The notes below the pieces were generated by a model that saw only the letters and a program-made list of their open reading frames with translations, did not search any database and had not been told where the DNA came from. Below are positions 15,166 to 23,265 of a stretch of 46,982 nt of DNA, piece by piece. The translations under genes were made by a program, and so were the position numbers. The first letter of the stretch is position 1. Each line of letters starts with the position of its first letter. The stretch is from Pseudomonas sp. Its GTDB lineage: Bacteria > Pseudomonadota > Gammaproteobacteria > Pseudomonadales > Pseudomonadaceae. The stretch is from the NCBI RefSeq assembly GCF_028293835.1, contig NZ_JAQGNX010000165.1, positions 1 through 46,982 of the forward strand, written 5' to 3'.

Positions 15166-17072
15166 AGCAGTTCGGCTCCACAAGACTCGGGTGCGTTAAG
15201 CAATGGCAGGCACAGGATAAAAGCGGTACCGCCGCCAGGCGGATGCTCCGCGCCGAGTGTGCCGCCGGCCGCCGCGGCAAGGCTGGCGGACAGGGTCAAT
15301 CCAAGCCCGAGGCCGTGATCGCCCGGCTTGGTGGTGAAGAAGGGTTCGAACAAATGCTTGCGCGCTTCGGAGTCAATGCCATGACCGTTGTCCCGCACGT
15401 ATAGACGGTATCGGCCGTCAGCCATTTCGCCCTGCAGCCATAATTCCGGCAGTGGCTGTGCGTGCATGGCGTCCAGTGCGTTGCCGATGAGATTGACCAG
15501 GATTTGCTCAAGCCGGGTCTGGTCAATCTTCAACGCCACATTGTCGAACTGCTCGTGTAATTGCAGATCGAAATTCTCCAGGCGTCCGTTGAGGACCTGC
15601 AGTGCAGCCGCCACTGCCAACCCCAGCGATGCCTGGCCTTGATCATCGCCACGGCGGGCGAAGGCACGCAGGCTGGCAGTGATGCGGCCCATGCGATCTA
15701 CCAAGTCATTGATGGTCCGCAGATTGGTGCTGGCGGTGTCAAGCGCGCCCCGCTCGATGAAGCGCACGGTGTTGCCGGACAAGGTGCGCAGGGCGGCCAA
15801 TGGTTGGTTCAACTCATGGGCAATGCTGGTAGACATCTGGCCGATGGCCGCCAATTTGCCCGCCTGGACCAGTTCATCCTGAGCCCGGCGCAACGTGTCC
15901 TCAGCCTGGCGTCGTTCGCGAATCTGGCCTTTCAGGCGTTCGTTGCTGGCCCGCAAGTCTGCCGTGCGCTCGGTGATTTTACGTTCCAGTTCGTCGTTGG
16001 CGGCTTGCAATGCTTCCCGGGCGGCGAGCCGGGTCGAGAGCACCTTGCGCCGCTCGTTCCAGGCAATCAACAGAAACGCCACCAGCGCGCAGACCACCGC
16101 CACCAACATGCCTTGGCGGGCGGCTTCGCTGCGTAATTCTTCCAGCGGCGTGAGCAGGGTCAAGTGCCAAGGGGTGTCGGTAAGCTGGGTACTCTGCGCC
16201 AGATAGCTGACCTGAGTATGGTCGTGATCGACGCTGCTGTTGGCGGGATAGGTCAGTTTTTCCACGCCCTCGGCCAGTGGCTCACGGGCCAGGGGCACCA
16301 GTTCGTTCAGCGGCCACCAGTAATATTGCAGACTGCGGGCAAGACGCTCTTTGATTTCAGGGGTTAATGGTCGAACCGATTTAAGCCGGCGTGCCGGATC
16401 GCTCGACAAAATAATGATGCCGTTTTCGTCGGTCACATAGGCTTCCAGCCGCGCGCGTTGCCAGCGCTCCTCGAGGGCTTCGAGGCGCACCTTGATCACC
16501 GCCACGCCGATGATTCTGCCGTTCTCTTCAAGACCATGGGCCAGGTAATAACCCGGCTCACCGGTGGTGGTGCCAATCCCATAGAAGCGCCCAGGCTGAC
16601 CGCGCACGGCGTCTTGGAAATACGCGCGAAACGATAGGTCTTCGCCCAGGTAACTATCAGCGTCGCGCCAATTACTAGTGGCCAATACGCGGCCCGTGGT
16701 ATCGAGCACGTAGATCGCCCGGCTGCGGCTGCGGCGGTTAAGCCCTTCCAGGTAATTGTTGACGTTCTGCCGCAACTCCGGCGTAGGGTCGTTCAACAGC
16801 CGCGACACATTGGCTTCGAGTTCGAGCACGCTCGGCAGGTAGGTGTAGCGGTTGATCTCGCTTTCTACCGTGCGGGCGTGGAGTTCCAGTTGACGCTGGC
16901 CGTTTTCGCTCAGCGCCTTGACGCCGTTGCGTTCGCTGACCAGATAGCTGACGTAACCCAACGCGACCATCAACAAGACAATCAGCGGGGGGATGAACAG
17001 ATGGCGTATCAGGCGGGGTTTCACGGCAAGTGATGGCGGGGGCGCGCGATAGGATTCGGGGTCGCATTTCAT
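15162..17072 (-). CDS. aauS: Acidic amino-acid sensor histidine kinase AauS (DctB type)
   Basis: About 636 residues. TM helices lie at about 22-45 and 320-338, with a large periplasmic double-Cache sensor between them (IYVLDTTGRVLATSNW, GRFYGIGTTTGEPGYY). A coiled coil follows (DELERKITERTADLRASNERL), then a HisKA domain with His about 419 in SIAHELNQPLAALR, and HATPase_c with DNGHGID and HGLGLGLTL. It senses acidic amino acids and phosphorylates AauR. The ATG at 17072 is preferred; an in-frame ATG at 17135 just after aatP would add 21 polar residues without a clear ribosome site, and cannot be excluded. Confidence 0.9.
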   Translation of the reverse strand: MKCDPESYRAPPPSLAVKPRLIRHLFIPPLIVLLMVALGYVSYLVSERNGVKALSENGQRQLELHARTVESEINRYTYLPSVLELEANVSRLLNDPTPELRQNVNNYLEGLNRRSRSRAIYVLDTTGRVLATSNWRDADSYLGEDLSFRAYFQDAVRGQPGRFYGIGTTTGEPGYYLAHGLEENGRIIGVAVIKVRLEALEERWQRARLEAYVTDENGIIILSSDPARRLKSVRPLTPEIKERLARSLQYYWWPLNELVPLAREPLAEGVEKLTYPANSSVDHDHTQVSYLAQSTQLTDTPWHLTLLTPLEELRSEAARQGMLVAVVCALVAFLLIAWNERRKVLSTRLAAREALQAANDELERKITERTADLRASNERLKGQIRERRQAEDTLRRAQDELVQAGKLAAIGQMSTSIAHELNQPLAALRTLSGNTVRFIERGALDTASTNLRTINDLVDRMGRITASLRAFARRGDDQGQASLGLAVAAALQVLNGRLENFDLQLHEQFDNVALKIDQTRLEQILVNLIGNALDAMHAQPLPELWLQGEMADGRYRLYVRDNGHGIDSEARKHLFEPFFTTKPGDHGLGLGLTLSASLAAAAGGTLGAEHPPGGGTAFILCLPLLNAPESCGAELL

Positions 17073-17138
17073 CACAGTCGTCCGGGACCGGCCAGCGTCC
17101 GTGCCGCAATCGATGCGGGCACGGACAGCCGGCATTGC

Positions 17139-17873
17139 TTAGTGCTGCAAGATCTTGGCAAGGAATTGCTGAGCGCGCTCTGAACGGGCGGTCACATCAC
17201 CAAAAAACTCTTCTTTTTCGCAGTCTTCGACAATCGAACCCTGGTCCATGAAAATCACCCGATTCGCTACTTTGCGGGCGAAACCCATTTCGTGGGTCAC
17301 GCACATCATGGTCATGCCTTCGTGGGCCAGTTGCACCATGACGTCGAGGACTTCGTTGACCATTTCCGGGTCAAGGGCCGAGGTCGGTTCGTCGAACAAC
17401 ATCACCACCGGGTCCATCGCCAATGCGCGGGCAATTGCCACGCGCTGCTGCTGGCCGCCGGACAATTGCCCCGGATGCTTGTTGGCATGAGCCGACAGGC
17501 CGACCCGTTCCAGCAGTTGCAGGCCTTTTTGAGTGGCCTCGTCCTTGCTACGACCCAGGACCTTGATCTGCGCGATGGTCAGGTTTTCTACGATGGACAG
17601 GTGCGGAAACAGCTCGAAATGCTGGAACACCATGCCGACCCGGGAGCGCAGTTTTGGCAAGTTAGTCTTCGGGTCGGCAATCGAGGTACCGTCGACAATC
17701 ACGTCGCCCTTCTGAAATGGTTCCAGTGCGTTGACGCACTTGATCAAGGTCGATTTACCGGAACCCGAGGGGCCGCAAACCACCACCACTTCACCTTTTT
17801 TGACTTCGGTGCTGCAATCGGTGAGCACCTGAAAGTCGCCATACCACTTGTTGATATTTTTGATGGAAATCAT
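17139..17873 (-). CDS. aatP: Glutamate/aspartate ABC transporter ATP-binding protein AatP
   Basis: 244 residues, the standard size for polar-amino-acid ATPases (GltL/GlnQ). Walker A is GPSGSGKST, the signature LSGGQQQRV, Walker B VMLFDEPTSALDPE, with the H-loop in CVTHEMGFA. It powers uptake of acidic amino acids through AatQM in the inner membrane. Its start overlaps the aatM stop by four bases. It precedes aauS, so the sensor-regulator pair may be co-transcribed with the transporter. Confidence 0.95.
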   Translation of the reverse strand: MISIKNINKWYGDFQVLTDCSTEVKKGEVVVVCGPSGSGKSTLIKCVNALEPFQKGDVIVDGTSIADPKTNLPKLRSRVGMVFQHFELFPHLSIVENLTIAQIKVLGRSKDEATQKGLQLLERVGLSAHANKHPGQLSGGQQQRVAIARALAMDPVVMLFDEPTSALDPEMVNEVLDVMVQLAHEGMTMMCVTHEMGFARKVANRVIFMDQGSIVEDCEKEEFFGDVTARSERAQQFLAKILQH

Positions 17874-18535
17874 ACGGCGAACCTTTTTTGCAGACGCTTC
17901 ACCAGTTGAGAGGCGGCAAAGCTGATCACGAAATACACCAGACCGGCGAAGATCAGGAACTCATTGGAGCGGCCAATGATGTCGCCACTGGAGCGCGAGG
18001 CGTTAAGGAAATCCACTAGGCCTACGGTGTAAACCAGCGAGGTGTCCTGGAACAAAATGATGCTCTGCTGCAACAGCAGCGGAGTCATCTTGCGAAACGC
18101 CTGGGGCAGGATGATCAAGCGCATCATCTGCCAGTAGTTCATCCCCAACGCCTGGGCTGCGCCCATCTGCCCTTTGGGAATGGCTTGAACCCCGGCCCGT
18201 ACGATTTCGCAAAAGTACGCGGCCTCGAACATCATGAACGCCACCAGACACGAGGTGAACGCGCCGATGGGCGTGTCTTCGCCGGTTATCCAGCGCAGCA
18301 CGAAAGGCACTGCCAGATAGAACCAGGTGATCACCAGTAGCAGCGGGATCGAGCGGAAATAGTTCACGTACGCGCCGGCGAACCGCGCCAGCAGCGTGCT
18401 GGACGACAACCGCATCAGCGCCAGGATTGTGCCCAGGGCAACGCCGCCCACAACCCCGAGCACCATCAGTTGCAGGGTCGTGATCATGCCGTTCCACATG
18501 CCGGGAAGGGCGGGAATAATTCCAGTGAAGTCCAT
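17870..18535 (-). CDS. aatM: Glutamate/aspartate ABC transporter permease AatM
   Basis: 221 residues with about five membrane helices and the inner-membrane-permease motif EIVRAGVQAIPKGQMGAAQALGM (EAA loop), which docks with the ATPase. The His/Glu/Gln permease family fits GltK. The start codon shares one base with the aatQ stop (TAATG), a tight coupling that keeps the two permease subunits in equal amount. Confidence 0.95.
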   Translation of the reverse strand: MDFTGIIPALPGMWNGMITTLQLMVLGVVGGVALGTILALMRLSSSTLLARFAGAYVNYFRSIPLLLVITWFYLAVPFVLRWITGEDTPIGAFTSCLVAFMMFEAAYFCEIVRAGVQAIPKGQMGAAQALGMNYWQMMRLIILPQAFRKMTPLLLQQSIILFQDTSLVYTVGLVDFLNASRSSGDIIGRSNEFLIFAGLVYFVISFAASQLVKRLQKRFAV

Positions 18536-19281
18536 TATTTACCCCCCAGGGATATCAACCCAGGCACTGCGACTTTCTTCTCGATCAGGCGCATCAGCAA
18601 CATCAGGCTCATGTTCAAGGTGAAGTAGATCAGGGTGGCCAGGGTGAACGCTTCAAACAGGTTGGCGGAGAACTCGGCGGTTTGCTTGGTTTGCGCGAGC
18701 AACTCCATCAGGCCGATCAGCGAGGCTACGGACGAGTTTTTGAAGACGTTGAGAAATTCCGAGGTGAGCGGTGGAATAATGATCCGGTACGCTTGGGGAA
18801 GCAGCACATTCCAGTAGATCTGCGGCAGGGTGAACCCCATGGCGCGGGCGGCCGATTCCTGACCACGCGGCAACGCCTGAATCCCGGTGCGCACTTGTTC
18901 GCAAACCCGGGCAGCGGTAAACAGACCCAGGCAAACCACCACGCTGAGAAAGGCCGACGTCGTTGGGTTCAAGTCCTGCTTGTACCATTCCTGCAGGTGG
19001 GCAGGCAGTAGGTCCGGCACCAGGAAGTACCAGATAAACAGTTGCACCAGCAGCGGAACGTTACGGAAAATTTCCACGTAAACCGTGGCAATGCCCGATA
19101 CCCAACGGTTCGGCACAGTGCGCATCACACCGAGCACGGAGCCCAGCAGTAACGCGACGATCCAGGCGGCGACGGCAATGGCGATAGTCCAGCCAAGACC
19201 GGTCAAATACCAGTCCAGATAGATTTCATTGCCGATACCGGTGGACTTGAGGAATACGCCCCAGTCCCAGTTGTAATTCAT
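18535..19281 (-). CDS. aatQ: Glutamate/aspartate ABC transporter permease AatQ
   Basis: 248 residues, homologous in layout to GltJ: several membrane helices and the EAA loop EQVRTGIQALPRGQESAARAMGF. It forms the translocation path with AatM. It follows aatJ after a 65-base gap containing a strong stem-loop, which probably sets lower expression of the membrane subunits than of the binding protein. Confidence 0.95.
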   Translation of the reverse strand: MNYNWDWGVFLKSTGIGNEIYLDWYLTGLGWTIAIAVAAWIVALLLGSVLGVMRTVPNRWVSGIATVYVEIFRNVPLLVQLFIWYFLVPDLLPAHLQEWYKQDLNPTTSAFLSVVVCLGLFTAARVCEQVRTGIQALPRGQESAARAMGFTLPQIYWNVLLPQAYRIIIPPLTSEFLNVFKNSSVASLIGLMELLAQTKQTAEFSANLFEAFTLATLIYFTLNMSLMLLMRLIEKKVAVPGLISLGGK

Positions 19282-19301
19282 TGAGGTTTCCCCTCCGTCA
19301 G

Positions 19302-19329
19302 ACAGGAGGACGCGTTGGCGTCCTCCTGT
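19302..19329 (-). other. mRNA-stabilising stem-loop between aatJ and aatQ
   Basis: A perfect 12-bp stem (ACAGGAGGACGC / GCGTCCTCCTGT) with a 4-base loop and no U-tract. Similar hairpins after binding-protein genes usually protect the upstream message or reduce read-through. Confidence 0.75.
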
Positions 19330-19346
19330 AATGGATCAGCCAGTGC

Positions 19347-20261
19347 TTAGATTTTTACGTCTGGAGCTGGCTGGTCGGTAGGGGTGGCGATCAATGCTTT
19401 CAGTTGGTCGCTCATCGGGAACATCAGATTCAGACCCTTGGGCGGGATCGGCTGAGTGAACCACTTGTTGTAGATGGTGTTGATTTCGCCAGACGCGTAG
19501 GTGGCCCTGATGGCGTCATCCACGGCTTTCTTGAACGGCGCGTCTTCTTTGCGGACCATGCAACCGTAGATTTCGTAGGATTGCGGAGTACCGGTTACCG
19601 CCCAGTCAGCCGGGGCCCTGGCTTTAGCCATTTCGCCTGCGAGCAACGCGTCATCCATCATGAACGCGACGGCACGGCCGGACTCCAGCATCTGGAACGA
19701 TTCGCCATGGTCTTTGGCCGAGATAACGTTCATGCCCATTTGTTTGTCAGCGTTCATCGCTTTAAGGATGCGCTCGGAGGTGGTGCCCGCCGTGGTCACG
19801 ACGTTCTTGCCTTTAAGGTCAGCGAAGTCCTTGTAGGCGGAATCTTTTTTCGACAGCAGGCGGGTGCCGATTTCGAAGATACCCACCGAGAAATCCACCT
19901 GTTGGCCGCGCTCGGCGTTATTGGTGGTCGAGCCGCATTCGACGTCAACCGTGCCGTTTTGTACCAGGGGAATACGGGTTTGCGACGTGACCAGGTTGTA
20001 CTTGACCTTCAGGTCCGGCATGTCCAGGTCTTTCTTGATGGCTTCAACGATTTTCAGCTGGATGTCGTGGGAGTAGCCAACCGGGACGCCGGAAGCATCC
20101 GCGATGTAGGAAAACGGGATTGAACTGTCACGGTGTCCGAGGGTGATAGTGCCGGACTCCTTGATTTTCTTCAGTGTGCCAGTGAGCTCGGCAGCGAAAA
20201 CTGGAGTGCTGATCAGAGCGGCAGCGATTGCTGCGCCCAGCAGATGGGGAACGATGCGCAT
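19347..20261 (-). CDS. aatJ: Glutamate/aspartate periplasmic binding protein AatJ
   Basis: 304 residues. A signal peptide (GAAIAAALISTPVFA) precedes AELTGTLKKIKESGTITLGHRDSSIPFSY, the typical opening of SBP family 3. The later motif QVDFSVGIFEIGTRLLSKKDS also fits glutamate/aspartate binders (GltI). It captures acidic amino acids in the periplasm for AatQMP. It heads the aat operon, with the sigma-54 promoter at 20385-20400 giving a leader of about 110 bases, and two AauR-type boxes further upstream. Confidence 0.95.
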   Translation of the reverse strand: MRIVPHLLGAAIAAALISTPVFAAELTGTLKKIKESGTITLGHRDSSIPFSYIADASGVPVGYSHDIQLKIVEAIKKDLDMPDLKVKYNLVTSQTRIPLVQNGTVDVECGSTTNNAERGQQVDFSVGIFEIGTRLLSKKDSAYKDFADLKGKNVVTTAGTTSERILKAMNADKQMGMNVISAKDHGESFQMLESGRAVAFMMDDALLAGEMAKARAPADWAVTGTPQSYEIYGCMVRKEDAPFKKAVDDAIRATYASGEINTIYNKWFTQPIPPKGLNLMFPMSDQLKALIATPTDQPAPDVKI

Positions 20262-20384
20262 CGGTTAATCCTCGGCTTTGTTTTTTTTATGGGACCGTCA
20301 TGGCGGTCCGCTCAATCAGCGAATGCCTTTACGGCGGCCCAATCAGGCGCACGCTACGATCAATGCATTCGATCCAGTGCATAG

Positions 20385-20400
20385 AGCATGACTCATGCCA
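20385..20400 (-). promoter_or_regulatory. Sigma-54 promoter of aatJ
   Basis: On the - strand TGGCATGAGTCATGCT, with GG and GC ten bases apart; it fits TGGCACR-N4-TTGCW with two differences. Known from P. putida: aatJ is RpoN/AauR-dependent. Confidence 0.75.
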
Positions 20401-20475
20401 AGCTGGCTAATCTGCATAACCATATGATTTATATAGAGTTTATATTCTATCTTTGGCGGGATTTGAAAACGTGCG

Positions 20476-20489
20476 TCCGGTATGCCGAA
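20476..20489. promoter_or_regulatory. AauR-type box, one mismatch
   Basis: TCCGG-TATG-CCGAA differs in one base from TTCGG-N4-CCGAA. It is the nearer of two boxes, about 75 bases upstream of the aatJ sigma-54 promoter. Confidence 0.65.
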
Positions 20490-20506
20490 TCAGTGGCTAC
20501 CGGGCG

Positions 20507-20520
20507 TTCGGAAAGCCGAA
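20507..20520. promoter_or_regulatory. AauR-type box, perfect match
   Basis: TTCGG-AAAG-CCGAA fits exactly the inverted repeat I recall as the P. putida AauR recognition sequence. It is 31 bases from the first box (start to start), about three helical turns. Confidence 0.8.
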
Positions 20521-20535
20521 CGACCAAGAGGCATG

Positions 20536-20562
20536 CCAGCCTTCCCATTGCGAGAAGGCTGG
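20536..20562 (-). terminator. Candidate terminator hairpin after glpD
   Basis: CCAGCCTTC (20536-20544) and GAAGGCTGG (20554-20562) make a 9-bp stem just past the glpD stop. The U-tract is poor, so it could also simply insulate glpD from the aat regulatory region. Confidence 0.5.
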
Positions 20563-20578
20563 AGGCTGTTACAAAGGT

Positions 20579-22117
20579 TTAGGCTGCTTCAATGCTGCTT
20601 TTATGGCGAGCGACAGTATTGAGGTAGTCCTGCACGCGCTGATGTTCTTGCGCAGTGGTGAACAACCCCAGTTTGCTGCGACGCCACAGAATGTCCTCTG
20701 CGCTCAAGGCCCATTCTTCGCTGCACAGGTAATCGACCTCGCGGGTATACAGGCCGCCGCCGAGGTGCTCACCCATGTCGGCAAGGCTTTGTACGCCATC
20801 GACCAGGCGCCAGCTACGGCTGCCGTAAGTACGAGCCCAGCGGCGAGCGACTTCAGTGGGTAACCAATCAAAACGTGTTCTTAACTCGCTGGTCAGCGCA
20901 TGTGGCGAGGTCATGTCTTCGCCGCCTGGCAAACTGGCAGTGGCCGTCCAGTTTGGTTTCATCTGTGGGAAGAACGGAGCGAGCTGCGCCATGGCCGATT
21001 CAGCCAATTTGCGATAGGTGGTGAGCTTGCCGCCAAACACCGAAAGAATCGGTGCTTCCTCGGCACTGCCCGACAGCGACAAGGTGTAGTCGCGGGTAAT
21101 CGCCGACGGATTATCGGACTCGTCATTGCACAGCGGTCGAACGCCGGAGTAAGTGCGCAGAATATCGCTGCGGTTGAGCTGCTTTTTAAAATGCTCGTTG
21201 ACCACGTTAAGGAGGTATTCCGTCTCACCTTCGGTGATCGACACCTTGCCTGGATCGCCCTGATATTCGCGGTCGGTGGTGCCGATGATGGTGAAGCGGT
21301 CCAGGTATGGAATAGTGAAAACGATACGTTGATCTTCGTTCTGCAGGATGAACGCATTGTCGCCTTCGTATAGGCGGGGCACGATTAAGTGGCTGCCCTG
21401 AATGAGGCGGATGCCGTATTGCGACTCGAGTTTCAGGTCATCACGAATGAACTTGGCCACCCACGGGCCTGCAGCGTTGACCAGCGCCTTGGCACGAATA
21501 GAAAACAGGCTGCCATTGGCGCGCTGCATGTTCAGGTGCCACACGCCGTTGCTGCGATGTGCATTGATGCAGCGCGTTTGGGTATGAACATGTGCGCCGC
21601 TTTCCCGGGCAGCCATGGCATTAAGGACAACCAAACGTGCGTCATCAACCCAGCAATCCGAATATTCGAAGCCGCGTGTAATGCTGGCCTTGAGTGGGCT
21701 GTCGTTGCCAAAGCGCAGGGTGCGTGACGCGGGCAGTTTTTCCCGCTTGCCCAAATGGTCATACATGAACAGGCCCACGCGGATCATCCACGCCGGACGC
21801 AGATGTGGGCGGTGGGGCAGTACGAAGCGCATGGGCTTGACAATGTGCGGAGCTTTGGCCAACAGCACTTCGCGTTCGGCCAGCGCCTCGCGCACCAAAC
21901 GAAATTCGTAATGTTCCAGGTAACGCAGGCCGCCATGAATCAACTTGCTGCTGGCCGATGAGGTGTGGCTGGCAAGATCATCTTTTTCGCACAGGAACAC
22001 TGACAAACCGCGGCCGGCTGCGTCGGCGGCAATCCCGACGCCATTGATGCCACCGCCAATCACAGCAATGTCATAAACCTCGGAAAGCGGTGGCACAGGC
22101 AAGGAAGAAGTGGGCAT
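20579..22117 (-). CDS. glpD: Aerobic glycerol-3-phosphate dehydrogenase GlpD
   Basis: 512 residues from the ATG at 22117, the length of P. aeruginosa GlpD; the open frame reaches 22150 but AGAGG eight bases before 22117 sets the start. An FAD-binding Rossmann motif IAVIGGGINGVGIAADAAGRG and the signature SSASSKLIHGGLRYLE are present, as is the late GGKLTTYRKLAE. It oxidises glycerol-3-phosphate to dihydroxyacetone phosphate at the inner membrane and passes electrons to quinone. It is separated from glpR by a REP element, so it probably has its own promoter; candidate GlpR sites lie just upstream. Confidence 0.95.
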   Translation of the reverse strand: MPTSSLPVPPLSEVYDIAVIGGGINGVGIAADAAGRGLSVFLCEKDDLASHTSSASSKLIHGGLRYLEHYEFRLVREALAEREVLLAKAPHIVKPMRFVLPHRPHLRPAWMIRVGLFMYDHLGKREKLPASRTLRFGNDSPLKASITRGFEYSDCWVDDARLVVLNAMAARESGAHVHTQTRCINAHRSNGVWHLNMQRANGSLFSIRAKALVNAAGPWVAKFIRDDLKLESQYGIRLIQGSHLIVPRLYEGDNAFILQNEDQRIVFTIPYLDRFTIIGTTDREYQGDPGKVSITEGETEYLLNVVNEHFKKQLNRSDILRTYSGVRPLCNDESDNPSAITRDYTLSLSGSAEEAPILSVFGGKLTTYRKLAESAMAQLAPFFPQMKPNWTATASLPGGEDMTSPHALTSELRTRFDWLPTEVARRWARTYGSRSWRLVDGVQSLADMGEHLGGGLYTREVDYLCSEEWALSAEDILWRRSKLGLFTTAQEHQRVQDYLNTVARHKSSIEAA

Positions 22118-22144
22118 CTGGCGGCCTCTTGGATCGGCGAATTC

Positions 22145-22158
22145 GAACATTTATGTTC
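22145..22158. promoter_or_regulatory. Candidate GlpR operator upstream of glpD
   Basis: GAACAT-TT-ATGTTC is a perfect inverted repeat 28 bases upstream of the glpD start, followed by TTTCGAAAAT. E. coli GlpR sites contain ATGTTCG and CGAACAT halves, so half-sites agree although their order here is inverted. Tentative. Confidence 0.45.
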
Positions 22159-22258
22159 AATTTCGAAAATAATAGCGCAATAAAGAGGCGACTTCCAGTG
22201 GGAAGCTATTGAAAATACTGATGAGAAAGGCGGGAAAAGAACAAAAGTGAACATTCAG

Positions 22259-22394
22259 CTGCAGGGGCCAACGCATTGGCAAGGGGGTCCATCAGGTCAA
22301 CTGCGTCCAGCCCCTCGCCTGTAGGAGCCAACTTGTTGGCGAGGCGGTTCATCAGGTAAACCGCGTCGAGCCATCGCCAACACGTTGCTACAGG
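22259..22394. repeat. Composite REP-type repeats between glpR and glpD
   Basis: One degenerate unit (22259-22318, GGGGCCAACGCATTGGCAAG) followed by a fuller pair (22319-22394: CTGTAGGAGCCAACTTG...GGCGAG, and ATCGCCAACACG...CTACAG). The two units share the spacer text TTCATCAGG/TCCATCAGG, suggesting local duplication. Confidence 0.8.
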
Positions 22395-22404
22395 ACGGCA
22401 GTGT

Positions 22405-23160
22405 TCACACTATCTCTAACCGAATCTTGTGCTGCGTCAGCAAGTGCATCAGCGCGGGGACCGGGGCGTGGTCGGTTACCAGGCAGTCAATCAGGCTGAT
22501 CGGTCCGAGGCGAACCATGGCGTTGCGTCCGAATTTGCTAGAGTCGGCGGCTAATATGACCTGGCGAGCGTTGGCGATGATCGCTTGGGAAACACGCACT
22601 TCTTGATAGTCGAAATCCAACAGGCTGCCGTCTTCATCGATCCCGCTGATGCCGACCAAGGCGAAATCCACTTTGAACTGGTTGATAAAATCGACACTGG
22701 CCTGGCCAACCACACCGCCGTCGCGACGAACATTCCCGCCCGCTAACAACACCTCAAAGTCGTCCTTGGCACTGAGGATCGACGCGACGTGCAGGTTATT
22801 GGTGATGATTTTCAGGTTGTTGTGATTCAACAACGCGCGGGCGATGGATTCGGTGGTGGTGCCGATGTTGATGAACAGCGAGGCGTGATCCGGTATTTGC
22901 GAAGCAATCGCTTCGGCGATGCGTTGTTTCTCATCGCGCATTTGGTCCGCGCGCATGGCGTAGGCCGTGTTCTCGATGCTTGAGTCATAGGCTGCGCCGC
23001 CGTGGTAACGGCGCAACAGGTTCATTTCCGCCAGTTGATTGATATCGCGGCGGATCGTTTGTGGGGTCACGACAAACAGCTGAGCCATTTCTTCGATGCT
23101 GACGTAACCGCGTTCGCGTACCAGTTCGAGGATTTGCTGCTGGCGGGGAGGCAGATTCAT
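22405..23160 (-). CDS. glpR: Glycerol-3-phosphate regulon repressor GlpR (DeoR family)
   Basis: 251 residues from the ATG at 23160, matching P. aeruginosa GlpR in length and opening (MNLPPRQQQILELVRERGYVS). A DeoR-type HTH (SIEEMAQLFVVTPQTIRRDINQLAE) is followed by the sugar-phosphate sensor with INIGTTTESIARAL. Glycerol-3-phosphate releases it from glp operators. It sits between glpK and glpD. A longer frame to 23202 is rejected because the family starts at MNLPPR. Confidence 0.95.
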   Translation of the reverse strand: MNLPPRQQQILELVRERGYVSIEEMAQLFVVTPQTIRRDINQLAEMNLLRRYHGGAAYDSSIENTAYAMRADQMRDEKQRIAEAIASQIPDHASLFINIGTTTESIARALLNHNNLKIITNNLHVASILSAKDDFEVLLAGGNVRRDGGVVGQASVDFINQFKVDFALVGISGIDEDGSLLDFDYQEVRVSQAIIANARQVILAADSSKFGRNAMVRLGPISLIDCLVTDHAPVPALMHLLTQHKIRLEIV

Positions 23161-23265
23161 TATTTTGATTTTCCTGTCTGGCTGCCTGTAAATGGCGTCC
23201 ATGATGCCGCAGGCAACTACTGCCTGTCAGCCGGAAACTCGTGCTGCTCCCCGTACAGCTATGGA

